A stretch of DNA of 64,000 bases from JAWKZG01 sp041396125 (GCA_041396125.1 JAWKZG010000013.1:1-64000); one strand, 5' to 3'. Shown: positions 18,546 through 27,930, counted from the stretch's first letter. Translations and numbers: made by a program. The notes: generated by a model not told the origin, from the letters alone.

Positions 18546-19039
18546 GGCTGTTGGTCTCCCTGTAGACGGGCCGGGGACTCACCCCGCAAGGTACTGACAA
18601 TCTGGGCCAGTGACTGGCAGATCACAGCAAAGCCGGCAATGGGGATGGGCAGATACACCAGTGCGACCGATAAGGGCAGACTGACCCACTCGACATCGGT
18701 ATTACGGGCGATCAGACCAAAACTCTGACTCAATAACAGCAGACCCAGTATTGCTATCAGCAGTTGAATAAGGACTTCCGCGCCGCATCGCCACCAGCCT
18801 GCAAGCCGATTGATAAGTACTGTGATGCGGATATGGCTGTGCCGCCGACCGGCAATAATCCAGCCGACGAATGCGGTCCAGACCAGCAGGTATTGAGCCA
18901 GTTCATCGGACCAGGCGAGCGGCTGGTTCAGCAGCCGGAACACCACGCCGAGAGACACACTCGCCAGCATTGCGAGCAACAGAAGGATGCCGGCTAGATC
19001 AACCAACCGGTTGCTCAGCCTGACCAGAATTGCAAACAT
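18542..19039 (-). CDS. dctQ: TRAP transporter small permease, DctQ
   Basis: A 165-residue membrane protein with four hydrophobic segments, the typical DctQ size. The middle shows the family signature: RLLNQPLAWSDELAQYLLVWTAFVG followed by GRRHSHIRI. It pairs with DctM and is needed for transport. It lies 67 bases downstream of dctP on the minus strand and overlaps dctM by 4 bases. Confidence 0.9.
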   Translation of the reverse strand: MFAILVRLSNRLVDLAGILLLLAMLASVSLGVVFRLLNQPLAWSDELAQYLLVWTAFVGWIIAGRRHSHIRITVLINRLAGWWRCGAEVLIQLLIAILGLLLLSQSFGLIARNTDVEWVSLPLSVALVYLPIPIAGFAVICQSLAQIVSTLRGESPARLQGDQQP

Positions 19040-19106
19040 TTTTGGTATCTTTCAGCTATGGAAATGTGCCTGCCGGGAAGTTACCGGCAGGCGAACAACG
19101 GCTTGA

Positions 19107-20111
19107 TTACAATGCCGCGAGGGTATCCCAGGTGCCTTTGCCCCACTTGTCTTCGAACTTTGGCGGAAGCTGTTCGAGCACAGGCTTGCGGAAGCTTTCG
19201 AGGTCGGGTTCGATGACCGTCATGCCGGCCTCCTTGAAAGTGTCTATCAGCAATCCTTCCTGCCGCGCCAGTTCGGCGTCCTGCCAGGCCACACCCTCGG
19301 CAATCGCCTCATCAAGAATAGTGCGATCCGCCGGACTGAGCGTCTGCAGCGCAGCCTCATTGGCAACAATCAGCCGTGGCGTGATGATATGGCCGGTAAG
19401 AACCAGATATTTTTGCACTTCCGGCAGCTTGGCGCTGGCGATGGTTGGCAGGGGATTTTCCTGGCCGTCGACAGCACCCTGGCTGAGCGCAAGGTACAGT
19501 TCATTGAAATTAATCGGCGTTGCCTTGGCACCCCAGGCCTCGGCCATGGCGCGGAAGGTATCGACTGGCGGAACCCGTAGTTTGAAACCTTCCATATCCG
19601 CCACACTATGGACTTCTTTCGAGCCGGTGGTGAGGTGGCGCTGGCCATAATAGGTGACTGCCAGCATGCGCAGACCGCGTTTGGCCGCCAGATCATCATT
19701 CATGCTTTGAAACAGTGCTGAATCACTGACTTTCGCCATATGGGCGGCATCACGCCACAGATAAGGCGCTTCGATAACCGATAACTGGGGCAACAGTGCG
19801 CCCAGGGCGGCGGCACCGTCGGTAGTCATGGCAATAGCGCCGGAGATTACCGAGTCCATGATGTCTTTGCCCGACCCCAGCTGGCCGTTCGGGAAGCTCT
19901 GAATTTCCAGTCGGCCCGAGGATTTTTCCTGTACCAGACTGGCAATCCGGTCGATCATCTGTACCTGCGGATGATTGGCCGCCAGCATTTCACCCCAGCG
20001 GATAACGGTGGGTTGTGCCCGTACGATGGCGGGCATGAAAATACCGGCCCCTGCTGCTGCGGCAGCCGCAGCTGTCGTTGCACCCAAGAAATGTCGTCGT
20101 TTCAGTGTCAT
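19107..20111 (-). CDS. dctP: TRAP transporter periplasmic binding protein, DctP
   Basis: A 334-residue solute receptor. The N-terminus KRRHFLGATTAAAA is a Tat-like signal peptide followed by an Ala-rich h-region and a FMPAIVRAQ cleavage area. The mature protein shows DctP-family blocks: NGQLGSGKDIMDSVISGAIAM, then FKLRVPPVDTFRAMAEAWGAKATPINFNELYLALSQGAVDGQENPL, with the conserved Arg (LRVP) that binds a substrate carboxylate. The ligand is thus a carboxylic acid, not further known. First structural gene of the TRAP operon; the GntR regulator gene lies 49 bases upstream on the same strand. Confidence 0.92.
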   Translation of the reverse strand: MTLKRRHFLGATTAAAAAAAGAGIFMPAIVRAQPTVIRWGEMLAANHPQVQMIDRIASLVQEKSSGRLEIQSFPNGQLGSGKDIMDSVISGAIAMTTDGAAALGALLPQLSVIEAPYLWRDAAHMAKVSDSALFQSMNDDLAAKRGLRMLAVTYYGQRHLTTGSKEVHSVADMEGFKLRVPPVDTFRAMAEAWGAKATPINFNELYLALSQGAVDGQENPLPTIASAKLPEVQKYLVLTGHIITPRLIVANEAALQTLSPADRTILDEAIAEGVAWQDAELARQEGLLIDTFKEAGMTVIEPDLESFRKPVLEQLPPKFEDKWGKGTWDTLAAL

Positions 20112-20160
20112 TGTGTTACTGCCTCCTGGTGTTGGGCAAAATTGCCACTACTATTATCGT

Positions 20161-20834
20161 TTAGATGCCTACCGCCCTCTTGCGGGCTGTTTCGATATGA
20201 TGAACCATCGCCTGTACAGCGGCTTGTGCATCGCGTCGCTGCAGGGCTTCAATAATGCTCATGTGTTCGCGCATCGCCGGCAACACCATCGAACCATTGA
20301 GACGCGTCTCGTTTTGGCGGATGAGCCGGATCTTGATGAAATTAACCCGGTAAGCGTTGCTGATGATGTCGTTGTGCAGATGATCGATAATGGTTTCATG
20401 CAAGGCCAGGTCTGTTGCCTGCGCGTCTTCGAGTACGCTGTCTTCTTCACCCTGCAATACACGCTCGATAATATTTTCGTGGCGGGATTGCAACGTGTTG
20501 ATCAGGGTGTCGCTGGCCTCGCGGGTAAACTCCTCGACGGCGGCCTGTTCCAGAAAGATCCGGAACTGAAAGGCATTGCGGACCAGATTGAGATCCACTT
20601 GCGGCACCTGCATACCACGCTGCGGCACCGTTTTGATCAACCCTTCCGCTTCCAGTCGGGGTATTAACTCCCGAATTGCGCCCAGCGGCAAACCGGTAAT
20701 TGCAACCAGTTCGCGCTGGGTAATAAATTGGCCGGGTAAATCTCGCGTGCTAACAGGCTGTTGGTGTAACCGACATAGGCCTGTTCCCTGAGCTTCAAGG
20801 CTTCGACGGGCCGGTTTGCACTGTGCCTGCGCAT
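20161..20834 (-). CDS. GntR-family (FadR/FCD) transcription regulator, one frameshift
   Basis: About 224 residues. The N-terminal winged helix begins at ATG 20834 and continues after a single-base break at about 20740 with LPGQFITQRELVAITGLPLGAIRELIPRLEAEGLI, the DNA-reading helix and wing. The C-terminal FCD effector domain has FRIFLEQAAVEEFTREA, the metal-binding-type DLALHETIIDHLHND and AMREHMSIIEALQRRDAQAAVQAMVHHIE, whose Asp/His residues usually bind a metal and a carboxylate ligand. It sits between dctP and the DapA-like gene, all on the minus strand, so it likely controls this uptake and catabolic unit in response to the imported acid. Confidence 0.85.
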
Positions 20835-20845
20835 GAGAAAAGTGT

Positions 20846-21730
20846 TCAGGCGGTCATAATGCTGTCGAAAGCGCTGGTTAAGGCTATCCGCTGTTGCTCG
20901 GACAATTCACATAGTGGCGGGCGTACTGCGTCATAATCGTGATCATTGTGCAGATGCCCGGCCAGGACTTTGATGGCCGGCAGTAACGGGTATTGCAGGA
21001 TCAGTTCCACCAGACTGACGATCCGGGCATCGTCCTGCCCCTGATGGATCAGCGAGCGCAGTATGCCAGGTACAAAATTGGCAAGGCCGCAGATTGAGCC
21101 TTCCGCGCCGTTTTGCATGCCGCGTGCCAGCTGCCGCTCATCGCCCACCAGAATAGCCAGCTCGCCATGTGCCTGCAGAAAGGCCTGAGTGCTTGACCAG
21201 TCACCGGATGAATCCTTGACGCCAGCAATAACCTGCGGAAACGCCTGTTTCAGACGGTCGACCAGCGCCACCGACAGGGGAACTGCGGTTTGGCCGGGGA
21301 TATGATAAAGAATGATGCCACGAGCTGAGCCACCCAGTGCTTCAATAACGTGGGAAAACCAGGCGTACAGGCCTTCATCATCCACGCCCTTAAAATAAAA
21401 AGGCGGTGCCAGCAACAGCCCTCTTGCGCCCAGATCAAGCGCGCAGCTGGCCTGTCCGACCGCATCGGCAATGGTGGTAGCAGAAACGCCGGCATAGACT
21501 TTCTCCGGCAAGGCAATGCCACTGCCGGCGATGGCCCCCAGCATCAGCGCCCGATCCTGCAGCCCGATACTGAAACCTTCGCCGGTAGTGCCGAACAGGG
21601 TGAGACTGTCACAACCGTTAGCAAGCACATGCTGTGCATGGGTGACAAGGCGCGCTAAATCGACGGTTCCATCAGAATGGAAGGGTGAAATCAGCGCGGC
21701 CGACAAGCCAAATTTTTGTGGTTTATTCAT
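20846..21730 (-). CDS. DapA/N-acetylneuraminate-lyase family aldolase
   Basis: An intact 294-residue TIM-barrel of the class I aldolase group. Visible marks are GTTGEG (carboxylate-binding loop), the Tyr of ILYHIPGQT, and Lys in VIAGVKDSSGDW, which forms the Schiff base with a 2-oxo acid. YHIP rather than the YNVP of true DapA, and the catabolic neighbourhood, point to a dehydratase or lyase of a sugar acid or hydroxy-2-oxo acid rather than lysine biosynthesis. It is first in the minus-strand unit with gntR and dctPQM, and divergent from the LarA-like gene. The substrate is unassigned. Confidence 0.88.
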   Translation of the reverse strand: MNKPQKFGLSAALISPFHSDGTVDLARLVTHAQHVLANGCDSLTLFGTTGEGFSIGLQDRALMLGAIAGSGIALPEKVYAGVSATTIADAVGQASCALDLGARGLLLAPPFYFKGVDDEGLYAWFSHVIEALGGSARGIILYHIPGQTAVPLSVALVDRLKQAFPQVIAGVKDSSGDWSSTQAFLQAHGELAILVGDERQLARGMQNGAEGSICGLANFVPGILRSLIHQGQDDARIVSLVELILQYPLLPAIKVLAGHLHNDHDYDAVRPPLCELSEQQRIALTSAFDSIMTA

Positions 21731-22152
21731 GTGATGTCTTTTGCGGGTTATACATTGTTATGTGAATTGTTATGTGATTAGTGAGTACCGACTAACATGT
21801 TACCGGTTTTTGCCGTGATGGCAATAGCCTTATCCGGTATTTTGCCGGTGTTTTCAGAGTATTTATTTTATACTGATGTCGGCCCCCTCCTCTGCCCTTG
21901 TGACTGATCGGGCTGGCCCGGAATTCTGTACCCCTGGCTTGCACAGCAATTGCTGCAGTAACGCTGACAGGCTGTTCAGCACAGTGTACTCATAATGGTG
22001 CCGACGCTTGATTAATCCGATGAATAGACTTTGAAACGAGTGCGGCACTGCGTTAATCTCTGCGGACTGTGCCGAGCCGAGCCAGGAGACCCTAATGCAA
22101 AACAAAAACCTGAAAAACGACCCCTTGAAACACGACTCTTGCGAGGTTCATC
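21731..22152. promoter_or_regulatory. Divergent control region of the TRAP/dapA unit and larA-like gene
   Basis: A 422-base gap with no supported gene. Near the dapA side are two tandem copies of ATTGTTATGTGA (21754-21765, 21766-21777) and, directly after, the imperfect palindrome TTAGTGAGTACCGACTAA (21778-21795) with arms TTAGT/ACTAA. The latter is a reasonable operator candidate for the GntR regulator. The half near larA has no obvious element beyond a GAGG box before ATG 22153. Confidence 0.5.
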
Positions 22153-23441
22153 ATGTTTGAAAAACTGACTATTAATATCGTTGGCGGGCTGGATATTCCG
22201 TTGCCCAGAATGCTTAAGGTGCGCCAGGTATTTGCTGACCGGGCTATTAAAGATGTTACCGCTGCAGTACAGGCCGAACTGAACAAACCGGAGATCAGCG
22301 CCAAGATCACTCCCGGTGCCAGCATCGCCATTGGTGTCGGCAGCCGCGGGGTGGCCAATATCGATACCGTCGTTAAGGCTATGGTTGCAGAATTGAAAAA
22401 ACGTGGTGCTCAGCCGTTTGTATTTCCGGCCATGGGCAGTCATGGTGGCGCAACCGCTGACGGTCAGGCCGAAGTATTGGCGAATTATGGCATCACTGAA
22501 GCGACCATCGGGGCACCGGTCCGGGCCACCATGGAAACCGAGATTGTGGCCCGGTTGCCAGATGGCACGCCCCTGCATATGGATAAATTTGCGCGTGCTG
22601 CCGATGGTGTGGTGGTCGTTAACCGGATCAAGCCGCATACCACGTTCCGGGGCAATATCGAAAGCGGCCTGGTAAAAATGTTGATCATCGGGATGGGCAA
22701 GATCAACGGTGCCAGTACCTTTCATACCTTGCACGGAATGGATCGTTTCCCGGAGGTTTTACCGCAGGCGGCGGAAGAGCTTATGGAGCATATTCCGTTT
22801 TTATTCGGTCTTGGCCTGGTCGAGGATGCGTATGACCATACCGCCATTATTGAGGCGATTACCGGCGATAAGCTGGTCGAGCGCGAAGCACAGCTGCTGG
22901 TGAAATCCAAGGACTATATGGCCAAGCTGTATTTTGACAATATTGATGTGCTGATTATTGACCAGATGGGGAAAGAAATTAGCGGAGCCGGTTTTGATCC
23001 CAATATCACCGGGCGGAATAATCGTGGTGTGGTTGGTTTTGATCATCCGCAGGTGAAAAAATCGTAGTGCTTGATCTCAGCGATAAAACCCATGGCAATG
23101 CGACCGGTCTGGGCGTGGCGGATGTGATAACACAGCGCTTGTTTAATCGCATTGATTTTGAATACACCTATGCCAATGTGATCACTTCTGCCTACCTGGA
23201 TGGCGGCTTGATTCCGATCGTGATGCAGACCGAGCACGATGCCATTGCGCTGGCAGCCAAAACAGTTCCCCGGGTCAACTCACAGAACGCCCGGATCGTG
23301 CGCATCCGCGATACCTTGACGCTGGGTGAAATCGAAGTGTCAGAAGCGCTGTTGGATGAAGTTCAGGCACATGCCGGTCTGGAGATACTGAGCGAACCGT
23401 TCGAGATGGCGTTTGATGCAGACGGACGGTTGCCACGCTAG
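22153..23441 (+). CDS. LarA/DUF2088-family nickel-dependent racemase homologue, one frameshift
   Basis: About 429 residues after joining at 23053-23058, where A6 instead of A5 breaks the frame before KIVVLDLSDKTHGNATG. LarA racemases use a nickel-pincer nucleotide bound to a Lys. The motifs MGSHGGAT, NRIKPHTTF, GMGKING and STFHTLHG supply His and Lys residues in the spacing expected of the two catalytic His, the pincer Lys and the nickel His. The assignment of each residue is by eye. The enzyme likely interconverts stereoisomers of a 2-hydroxy acid before breakdown by the DapA-like lyase. No larB, larC or larE is in the window, so the cofactor must come from elsewhere. Confidence 0.8.
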
Positions 23442-23467
23442 GCCCTGGCAGGCCTAGCCTGGAGTTC

Positions 23468-23606
23468 TGATACAAAAAGCGCATGATCTTGCAGCGTTCT
23501 CATCAACCACCCCTTACTCACTCCGTCATTCCCGCGCAGGCGGGAATCCAGGAATGTTCAAGGCGCAGCGAAATGTCGCAAACCTATCCGCGTCATGTAT
23601 GAGAAC
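23468..23606 (+). repeat. Dispersed repeat, copy 1 (about 139 bp)
   Basis: Begins TGATACAAAAAGCGCATGAT, contains the palindromic core CATTCCCGCGCAGGCGGGAA and ends near GTCATGTATGAGA. A second copy of about 135 bp lies inverted at 53011-53145, and the core alone recurs at 57644-57672 and 60382-60412. No coding potential. It looks like a small non-autonomous or REP-type element. Confidence 0.8.
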
Positions 23607-23740
23607 AGGCGCTTTTTTCTCGTTATTAGCCGGTCTATGTTATATGCGGAATTGAAATTATTGTGCCTCACGGGTGCTGGGGCCCGCGCTTGGTCTAAGC
23701 TCTTTGCTATCAGCCCATTGCTCAGGCATCATAATTTTGA

Positions 23741-23756
23741 GTTTCGTCAACGAAAC
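23741..23756 (+). promoter_or_regulatory. parS: parS-like site 1, upstream of parA
   Basis: GTTTCGTCAACGAAAC, a near-perfect palindrome with central CA. It lies 35 bases before the parA start, where ParB binding could also regulate the operon. Three more copies follow parB. Confidence 0.75.
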
Positions 23757-23790
23757 TGAAAGTCACAACTCACGTAAGGCGTACAGTTCT

Positions 23791-24423
23791 ATGATTTTAC
23801 TCATAGGTGGCCAGAAGGGCGGTACCGGTAAAAGCACTATCGCGACCAATATTGCTGCGGCTCTGGCGCAAGAAGGAAAAGATGTACTGTTGATTGATGG
23901 CAATGCCATGCAGGGAACCGCATCCAACTGGGCCGAGCGGCGCGACAGTTCGGATTGGCCCAAGGTACCCTGCATCGAGAAGTCAGGCAACCTGAATGCG
24001 GCACTGAAAGATCTGCAAAGCCGCTACGAGCATATTATCGTGGATACTGGCGGGCAGGACTCCCGCGAGTTTCGTACCGCGCTGGTTGCTGCAGACCGGA
24101 TCATAACGCCGATTCGTCCGTCCCAGGCTGATGCGGAAACGTTGTTGTATGTAGGCGATGTTGTCGCGCAGGCAAAAGATATTAATCCCGCGCTGAAAGC
24201 CTTTGTGCTAATCACAAACGCACCCAGTCATCCGGCTATCAAACTGGTGGAAGAAACACAGGAATTGATCACGGATCTCAATCTTTTTTCGTTGCTATCA
24301 ACCGTTATTTATCATCGAAAGGCGTATATGGACGCGCTGTTGCTGGGAGCCGGGGTTACCGAGATCAACAACCCGAAAGCAGCCCGTGAGGTATTGGCAT
24401 TAGTGCAGGAGATGTGCGCATGA
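23791..24423 (+). CDS. parA: ParA plasmid partition ATPase (small, type Ib-like)
   Basis: A 210-residue ATPase starting MILLIGGQKGGTGKST, with the deviant Walker A KGGTGKS at residues 9-15, VLLIDGNAMQGTA as the A' box and HIIVDTGGQD as Walker B. It lacks an N-terminal HTH, as in small type Ib ParA proteins. ATG 23791 is preferred over upstream starts because the family begins directly with this beta-strand and the preceding region holds a parS site. ParA forms ATP-dependent gradients on the nucleoid that move plasmid copies apart. It overlaps parB by ATGA. Confidence 0.93.
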   Translation: MILLIGGQKGGTGKSTIATNIAAALAQEGKDVLLIDGNAMQGTASNWAERRDSSDWPKVPCIEKSGNLNAALKDLQSRYEHIIVDTGGQDSREFRTALVAADRIITPIRPSQADAETLLYVGDVVAQAKDINPALKAFVLITNAPSHPAIKLVEETQELITDLNLFSLLSTVIYHRKAYMDALLLGAGVTEINNPKAAREVLALVQEMCA

Positions 24424-25349
24424 GCACTGCCCCGAAAAAGAAAATGACACTCAATGTCAAACGCCGTGCAGCCGGGCCTCAAGACAGCACAACAACAACC
24501 ATCGAAGGGTTTGCCGCCAATGCGGAAACCCTGCGCGGCGAGCAGATGGTGCACAATATTGAGCTTGAACATCTGCATCCGGGGCCTTATCAGCCCCGGC
24601 ATACGTTCCAGCCCGAGAGCCTCGAAACACTGGCCGCTTCCCTGCGCTCGCAAGGGGTTGTGCAGCCACTGGTGGTGCGCAAACGCAGTGGTGCTGCCGA
24701 TGGCTACGAGATTGTCGCCGGTGAGCGGCGCTGGCGTGCGGCCAAGCTGGCCGGCCTGGCGGCGGTGCCCTGTATCATTCGGGAAATGGATGATGCTCAA
24801 GCTGCCCTTATCGCGCTCATTGAAAACACCCAGCGGGAAGATTTAACGGCTGTTGAAAAGGCGCAGGGTTATCAGAGTCTGCTGAAAGACTTTGGCCTGC
24901 AGCAAAAAGATATCAGCCGGATTTTCGGGCAATCGAAAACGGTTGTATCGCAGACGCTGAGCTTATTAAAGCTACCGACCGAGGTGCAGAGCCTGATCCG
25001 GGAGCGTCTGCTCGATGGCTCGGTCGCCATGGAGTTGCTGGCGCTCAAGGGTAAAGATGCTGCAGAACGGCAACGTGCGCTGGCGGAAAAAGCAGTGCAG
25101 CGCAAGTGGGGCCTGCAGCAACTGCGGCGGGCGGTCAAAGCAGTACAGACTGTTCCTGGCAAAACCGGGTTGCCCGAACAGCCGATTAGCGGTTTGTCAG
25201 AGGCGCTGGGTCAACATCTGGAGACAGCGGTCAGGATAAAGCACAATGCTACCCGAAAGAACGGACTGCTTGAAATTCGTTACCGCTCGCTGGAAGAACT
25301 GCAGGCTATTCTGGCACGGATGGGATGCCCGAAGCAGGAGTTTCGTTGA
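24420..25349 (+). CDS. parB: ParB partition DNA-binding protein
   Basis: About 309 residues from ATG 24420, which overlaps the parA stop. A basic N-tail (KKKMTLNVKRR) precedes the ParB N-terminal CTPase/nuclease-like domain: YQPRHTF, LAASLRSQGVVQPLVVRK and the GERRWRAAKLAG box (C-motif with GxRRxRA), followed by ENTQREDL. The HTH follows at DFGLQQKDISRIFGQSKTVVSQTLSLL. The C-terminus (RNGLLEIRYRSLEELQAIL type) is the dimerisation end. ParB loads at parS and spreads as a CTP-dependent clamp. The gene's last bases overlap a parS-like site. Confidence 0.93.
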   Translation: MSTAPKKKMTLNVKRRAAGPQDSTTTTIEGFAANAETLRGEQMVHNIELEHLHPGPYQPRHTFQPESLETLAASLRSQGVVQPLVVRKRSGAADGYEIVAGERRWRAAKLAGLAAVPCIIREMDDAQAALIALIENTQREDLTAVEKAQGYQSLLKDFGLQQKDISRIFGQSKTVVSQTLSLLKLPTEVQSLIRERLLDGSVAMELLALKGKDAAERQRALAEKAVQRKWGLQQLRRAVKAVQTVPGKTGLPEQPISGLSEALGQHLETAVRIKHNATRKNGLLEIRYRSLEELQAILARMGCPKQEFR

Positions 25350-25456
25350 CGAAACTAATATCGGCTGGCGGGTTTGCGTCACTGCTGACTGTGTCTAAAA
25401 AATCCTGGTTTCGTCAACGAAACTGATATCTGAAATCTCGGTTTCGTCAACGAAAC
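25340..25456. promoter_or_regulatory. parS: parS-like cluster, three sites downstream of parB
   Basis: Sites lie at 25340-25355, 25408-25423 and 25441-25456. The latter two read GTTTCGTCAACGAAAC, while the first is the exact complement orientation (GTTTCGTTGACGAAAC) and overlaps the parB stop. With 23741-23756 this gives four identical 16-mers around parAB and none noticed elsewhere. They are the best candidate centromere. Confidence 0.8.
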
Positions 25457-25759
25457 CAGGCGTCAGGCAGCGGGCTTTTCCTGCATATCACCGCTGCCGC
25501 AAGACAGTAGCCCCGTAGTTAACCCGATATTCGCACGCTATTTTCGCGTCAGGCAGCTAACTGGCGCATTGCCAAAGATGCATCGGGTCGTCTAAGCTGT
25601 ATAAACACCACTATGCTAAAGTAGCTTTGCAGCCTTCGCAGAACCGGAATGCAAGCAAGGTGACAGCGCAAAAAAACTGCTACTCTGACCTCTCAATAGA
25701 ACACGTCAATCACGTGTGCGTATCGACGATGCGTACGCTTTCGAGGAGGATTCTCCGCT
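25457..25759. other. Intergenic region between parS cluster and uspA
   Basis: 303 bases without a supported gene. GCGTCAGGCAGC occurs twice (around 25459 and 25547). The promoter of the uspA-BCCT pair must lie here, but I see no strong -35/-10 match. Confidence 0.6.
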
Positions 25760-26173
25760 ATGTACAAAAAACTACTGGTTCCGGTCGATCTGGCCCATAT
25801 CGAGCGTCTTGGAAAAGCCTTGACGACGGCGGCAGATCTGGCCAGGCATTACCGGATCCCTGTGTGCTATGCCGGCGTTACGACGGCCTTGCCGGGGGTG
25901 GTTGCCCATTCTCCCGCCGAGTTCACCCGTAAGCTGGAACATTTTGCCAAGACCCAGGCTGATCAATACGGCTTAGACACCAGCACAATGACGATTTTAA
26001 GCCACGATCCGGCCATCGATCTGAACGATAGATTGCTCAAGGCCATAGAGGATGCCGACGCCGATATTGTCGTCATGGGCTCGCATGTTCCGGGGCTTGC
26101 CGAGCATCTTTTCGCGTCGCATGCCGGGTATGTGGCAATGCATTCCAAGGCGTCGGTACTTGTGGTTCGATAG
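25760..26173 (+). CDS. Universal stress protein, UspA family
   Basis: A 137-residue single-domain Usp protein: YKKLLVPVDLAHIERLGKAL at the N-terminus and DADIVVMGSHVPGLAEHLF then HSKASVLVVR at the C-terminus. The ATP-binding G-2x-G-9x-G-S/T loop is incomplete, so nucleotide binding is uncertain. A strong AGGAGG box sits before ATG 25760. It precedes a BCCT transporter by about 70 bases on the same strand. UspA proteins are often paired with TRAP or osmolyte transporters, where they are thought to tune transport. That role is inferred here from position. Confidence 0.88.
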   Translation: MYKKLLVPVDLAHIERLGKALTTAADLARHYRIPVCYAGVTTALPGVVAHSPAEFTRKLEHFAKTQADQYGLDTSTMTILSHDPAIDLNDRLLKAIEDADADIVVMGSHVPGLAEHLFASHAGYVAMHSKASVLVVR

Positions 26174-26242
26174 CCAGCAGATGCTGGCATCCTGCAGGCG
26201 CGGCATTCCTTTAAACATCACAACACTAAGAAGGAATTACTA

Positions 26243-27892
26243 ATGAGTGATCCAACGGGTCCAACGGGTCCAACAGATCCAACAGATGCAACCGATCTCA
26301 GTCCGGACGGCGATGTTAATCTGATTGAAACGGATTACGAAATCGGTCAGGACAATGTCCAGGTCAAGCTGGGTCCACTAGGCCTTGATATACATAATCC
26401 GGTTTTTCTGATCTCCGGCCTGACCATCATCGCTTTCGTGGTTTTTTCCCTGTTGATGCGGGAGCAGGCCAGCGCATTTTTTGAGTGGATGCGGGGTGGT
26501 TTGACTTCAAATCTGGACTGGTTTTTTCTGTCAGCCGGCAATATTTTTGTTGTTCTCTGCCTGTTTCTGATTGTCTCACCGTATGGATCGGTACGGCTCG
26601 GAGGCACAGAAGCCAAACCGGATTATTCCTACGCTGGCTGGTTTGCCATGCTGTTTGCAGCCGGTATGGGTATCGGCCTGATGTTTTTCGGCGTTGCCGA
26701 ACCGATCTCGCACTATTCCTCCTCTATTGCGGCAAATGCGGGCACACCCGAAAGCTGGGCACCGCTGGGAGGGGCTGCCGGCGATCCGGAGGCGGCACGT
26801 CGGCTTGCCATGGCTGCGACTATATTTCATTGGGGTTTGCACCCGTGGGCTATTTACGCCATTGTGGCGTTGGCGCTGGCGTTGTTCAGCTATAACAAAG
26901 GTTTGCCGCTGACAGTACGCTCGATTCTTTATCCTATTTTTGGGGAGCGGATCTGGGGCTGGACGGGCCATGTTATTGATACCCTGGCGGTATTCGCAAC
27001 CTTGTTCGGGCTGGCCACTTCGCTGGGCTTCGGCGCGGAGCAGGCGAGTGCCGGTCTTGAGTTTTTGTTTGGTATCCCGGCCTCCGATACGTCCAAGGTG
27101 GTTTTGATCACTCTGATCACCGGCGTTGCCCTGCTGTCGGTCGTCGCTGGCCTGGATGCCGGGGTTAAACGATTGTCCGAGATTAATATGATTCTGGCGG
27201 CATTGCTGCTTGCATTCGTCATTCTGACAGGGGCGACAGTTGCCATATTGACCGGCTTTTTCAAAAACCTGATGGCCTATGCCGAATATCTGCCGGCGCT
27301 ATCAAATCCATTCGGTCGTTCTGATGAAAATTTCAGCCAGGGTTGGACCGCATTTTACTGGGCCTGGTGGATTTCCTGGTCACCGTTTGTGGGTATGTTC
27401 ATTGCCCGCGTCAGCCGTGGTCGGACGGTGCGTGAATTTATCATCTGCGTCTTGCTGATTCCCTCTATCGTCTCGGTCTTGTGGATGACAGCTTTCGGTG
27501 GTACCGCAATTACGCAAGTGGTCGATCAGGGCCTGACAACTGTCGCTGATGCCGCCCTCGAGCTGAAACTGTTTGTAATGCTGGAAAATCTGCCGCTGAC
27601 CGCTATCACCTCTTTTCTGGGTATCGTGCTGGTGATCGTGTTCTTCGTCACCTCATCTGACTCAGGCTCGCTGGTTATCGACACAATTACAGCCGGCGGC
27701 AAGATTGATGCGCCCGTACCGCAACGGATATTTTGGGCTGTCTTCGAGGGTCTGATTGCCATCGCTTTATTGCTTGGTGGCGGGTTGAGTGCACTCCAGG
27801 CAGCAGCGGTATCCACCGGTTTTCCGTTCATGATCATATTGCTGATGGCCTGCTACGCTATTCTCAGAGGACTCGCCAGCGAGCCGCGCTAA
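26243..27892 (+). CDS. BCCT-family betaine/choline/carnitine transporter
   Basis: A 549-residue membrane protein with 12 predicted segments. Family marks are GMGIGLMFFGVAEPISHY (the glycine-rich ion and substrate segment) and FYWAWWISWSPFVGMFIARVSRGRT, with the Trp cluster that forms the aromatic box for quaternary amines. BCCT carriers take up glycine betaine, choline, carnitine or ectoine with Na+ or H+. The N-terminal tail starts with a low-complexity GPTGPTDPTDATD stretch from tandem 9-bp repeats and is followed by an acidic segment. The C-terminal tail is short, so osmosensing by a long tail is unlikely. It could feed the FAD oxidoreductases at 39.6-42.1 kb, but that is speculation. Confidence 0.92.
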   Translation: MSDPTGPTGPTDPTDATDLSPDGDVNLIETDYEIGQDNVQVKLGPLGLDIHNPVFLISGLTIIAFVVFSLLMREQASAFFEWMRGGLTSNLDWFFLSAGNIFVVLCLFLIVSPYGSVRLGGTEAKPDYSYAGWFAMLFAAGMGIGLMFFGVAEPISHYSSSIAANAGTPESWAPLGGAAGDPEAARRLAMAATIFHWGLHPWAIYAIVALALALFSYNKGLPLTVRSILYPIFGERIWGWTGHVIDTLAVFATLFGLATSLGFGAEQASAGLEFLFGIPASDTSKVVLITLITGVALLSVVAGLDAGVKRLSEINMILAALLLAFVILTGATVAILTGFFKNLMAYAEYLPALSNPFGRSDENFSQGWTAFYWAWWISWSPFVGMFIARVSRGRTVREFIICVLLIPSIVSVLWMTAFGGTAITQVVDQGLTTVADAALELKLFVMLENLPLTAITSFLGIVLVIVFFVTSSDSGSLVIDTITAGGKIDAPVPQRIFWAVFEGLIAIALLLGGGLSALQAAAVSTGFPFMIILLMACYAILRGLASEPR

Positions 27893-27930
27893 GCCGATTG
27901 CAGTTAACGTGACAGCATAGTGGTATATCA

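Noticed and set aside
18166..18597. Long plus-strand frame opposite dctM
   Set aside because: Antisense shadow of a well-conserved TRAP permease.
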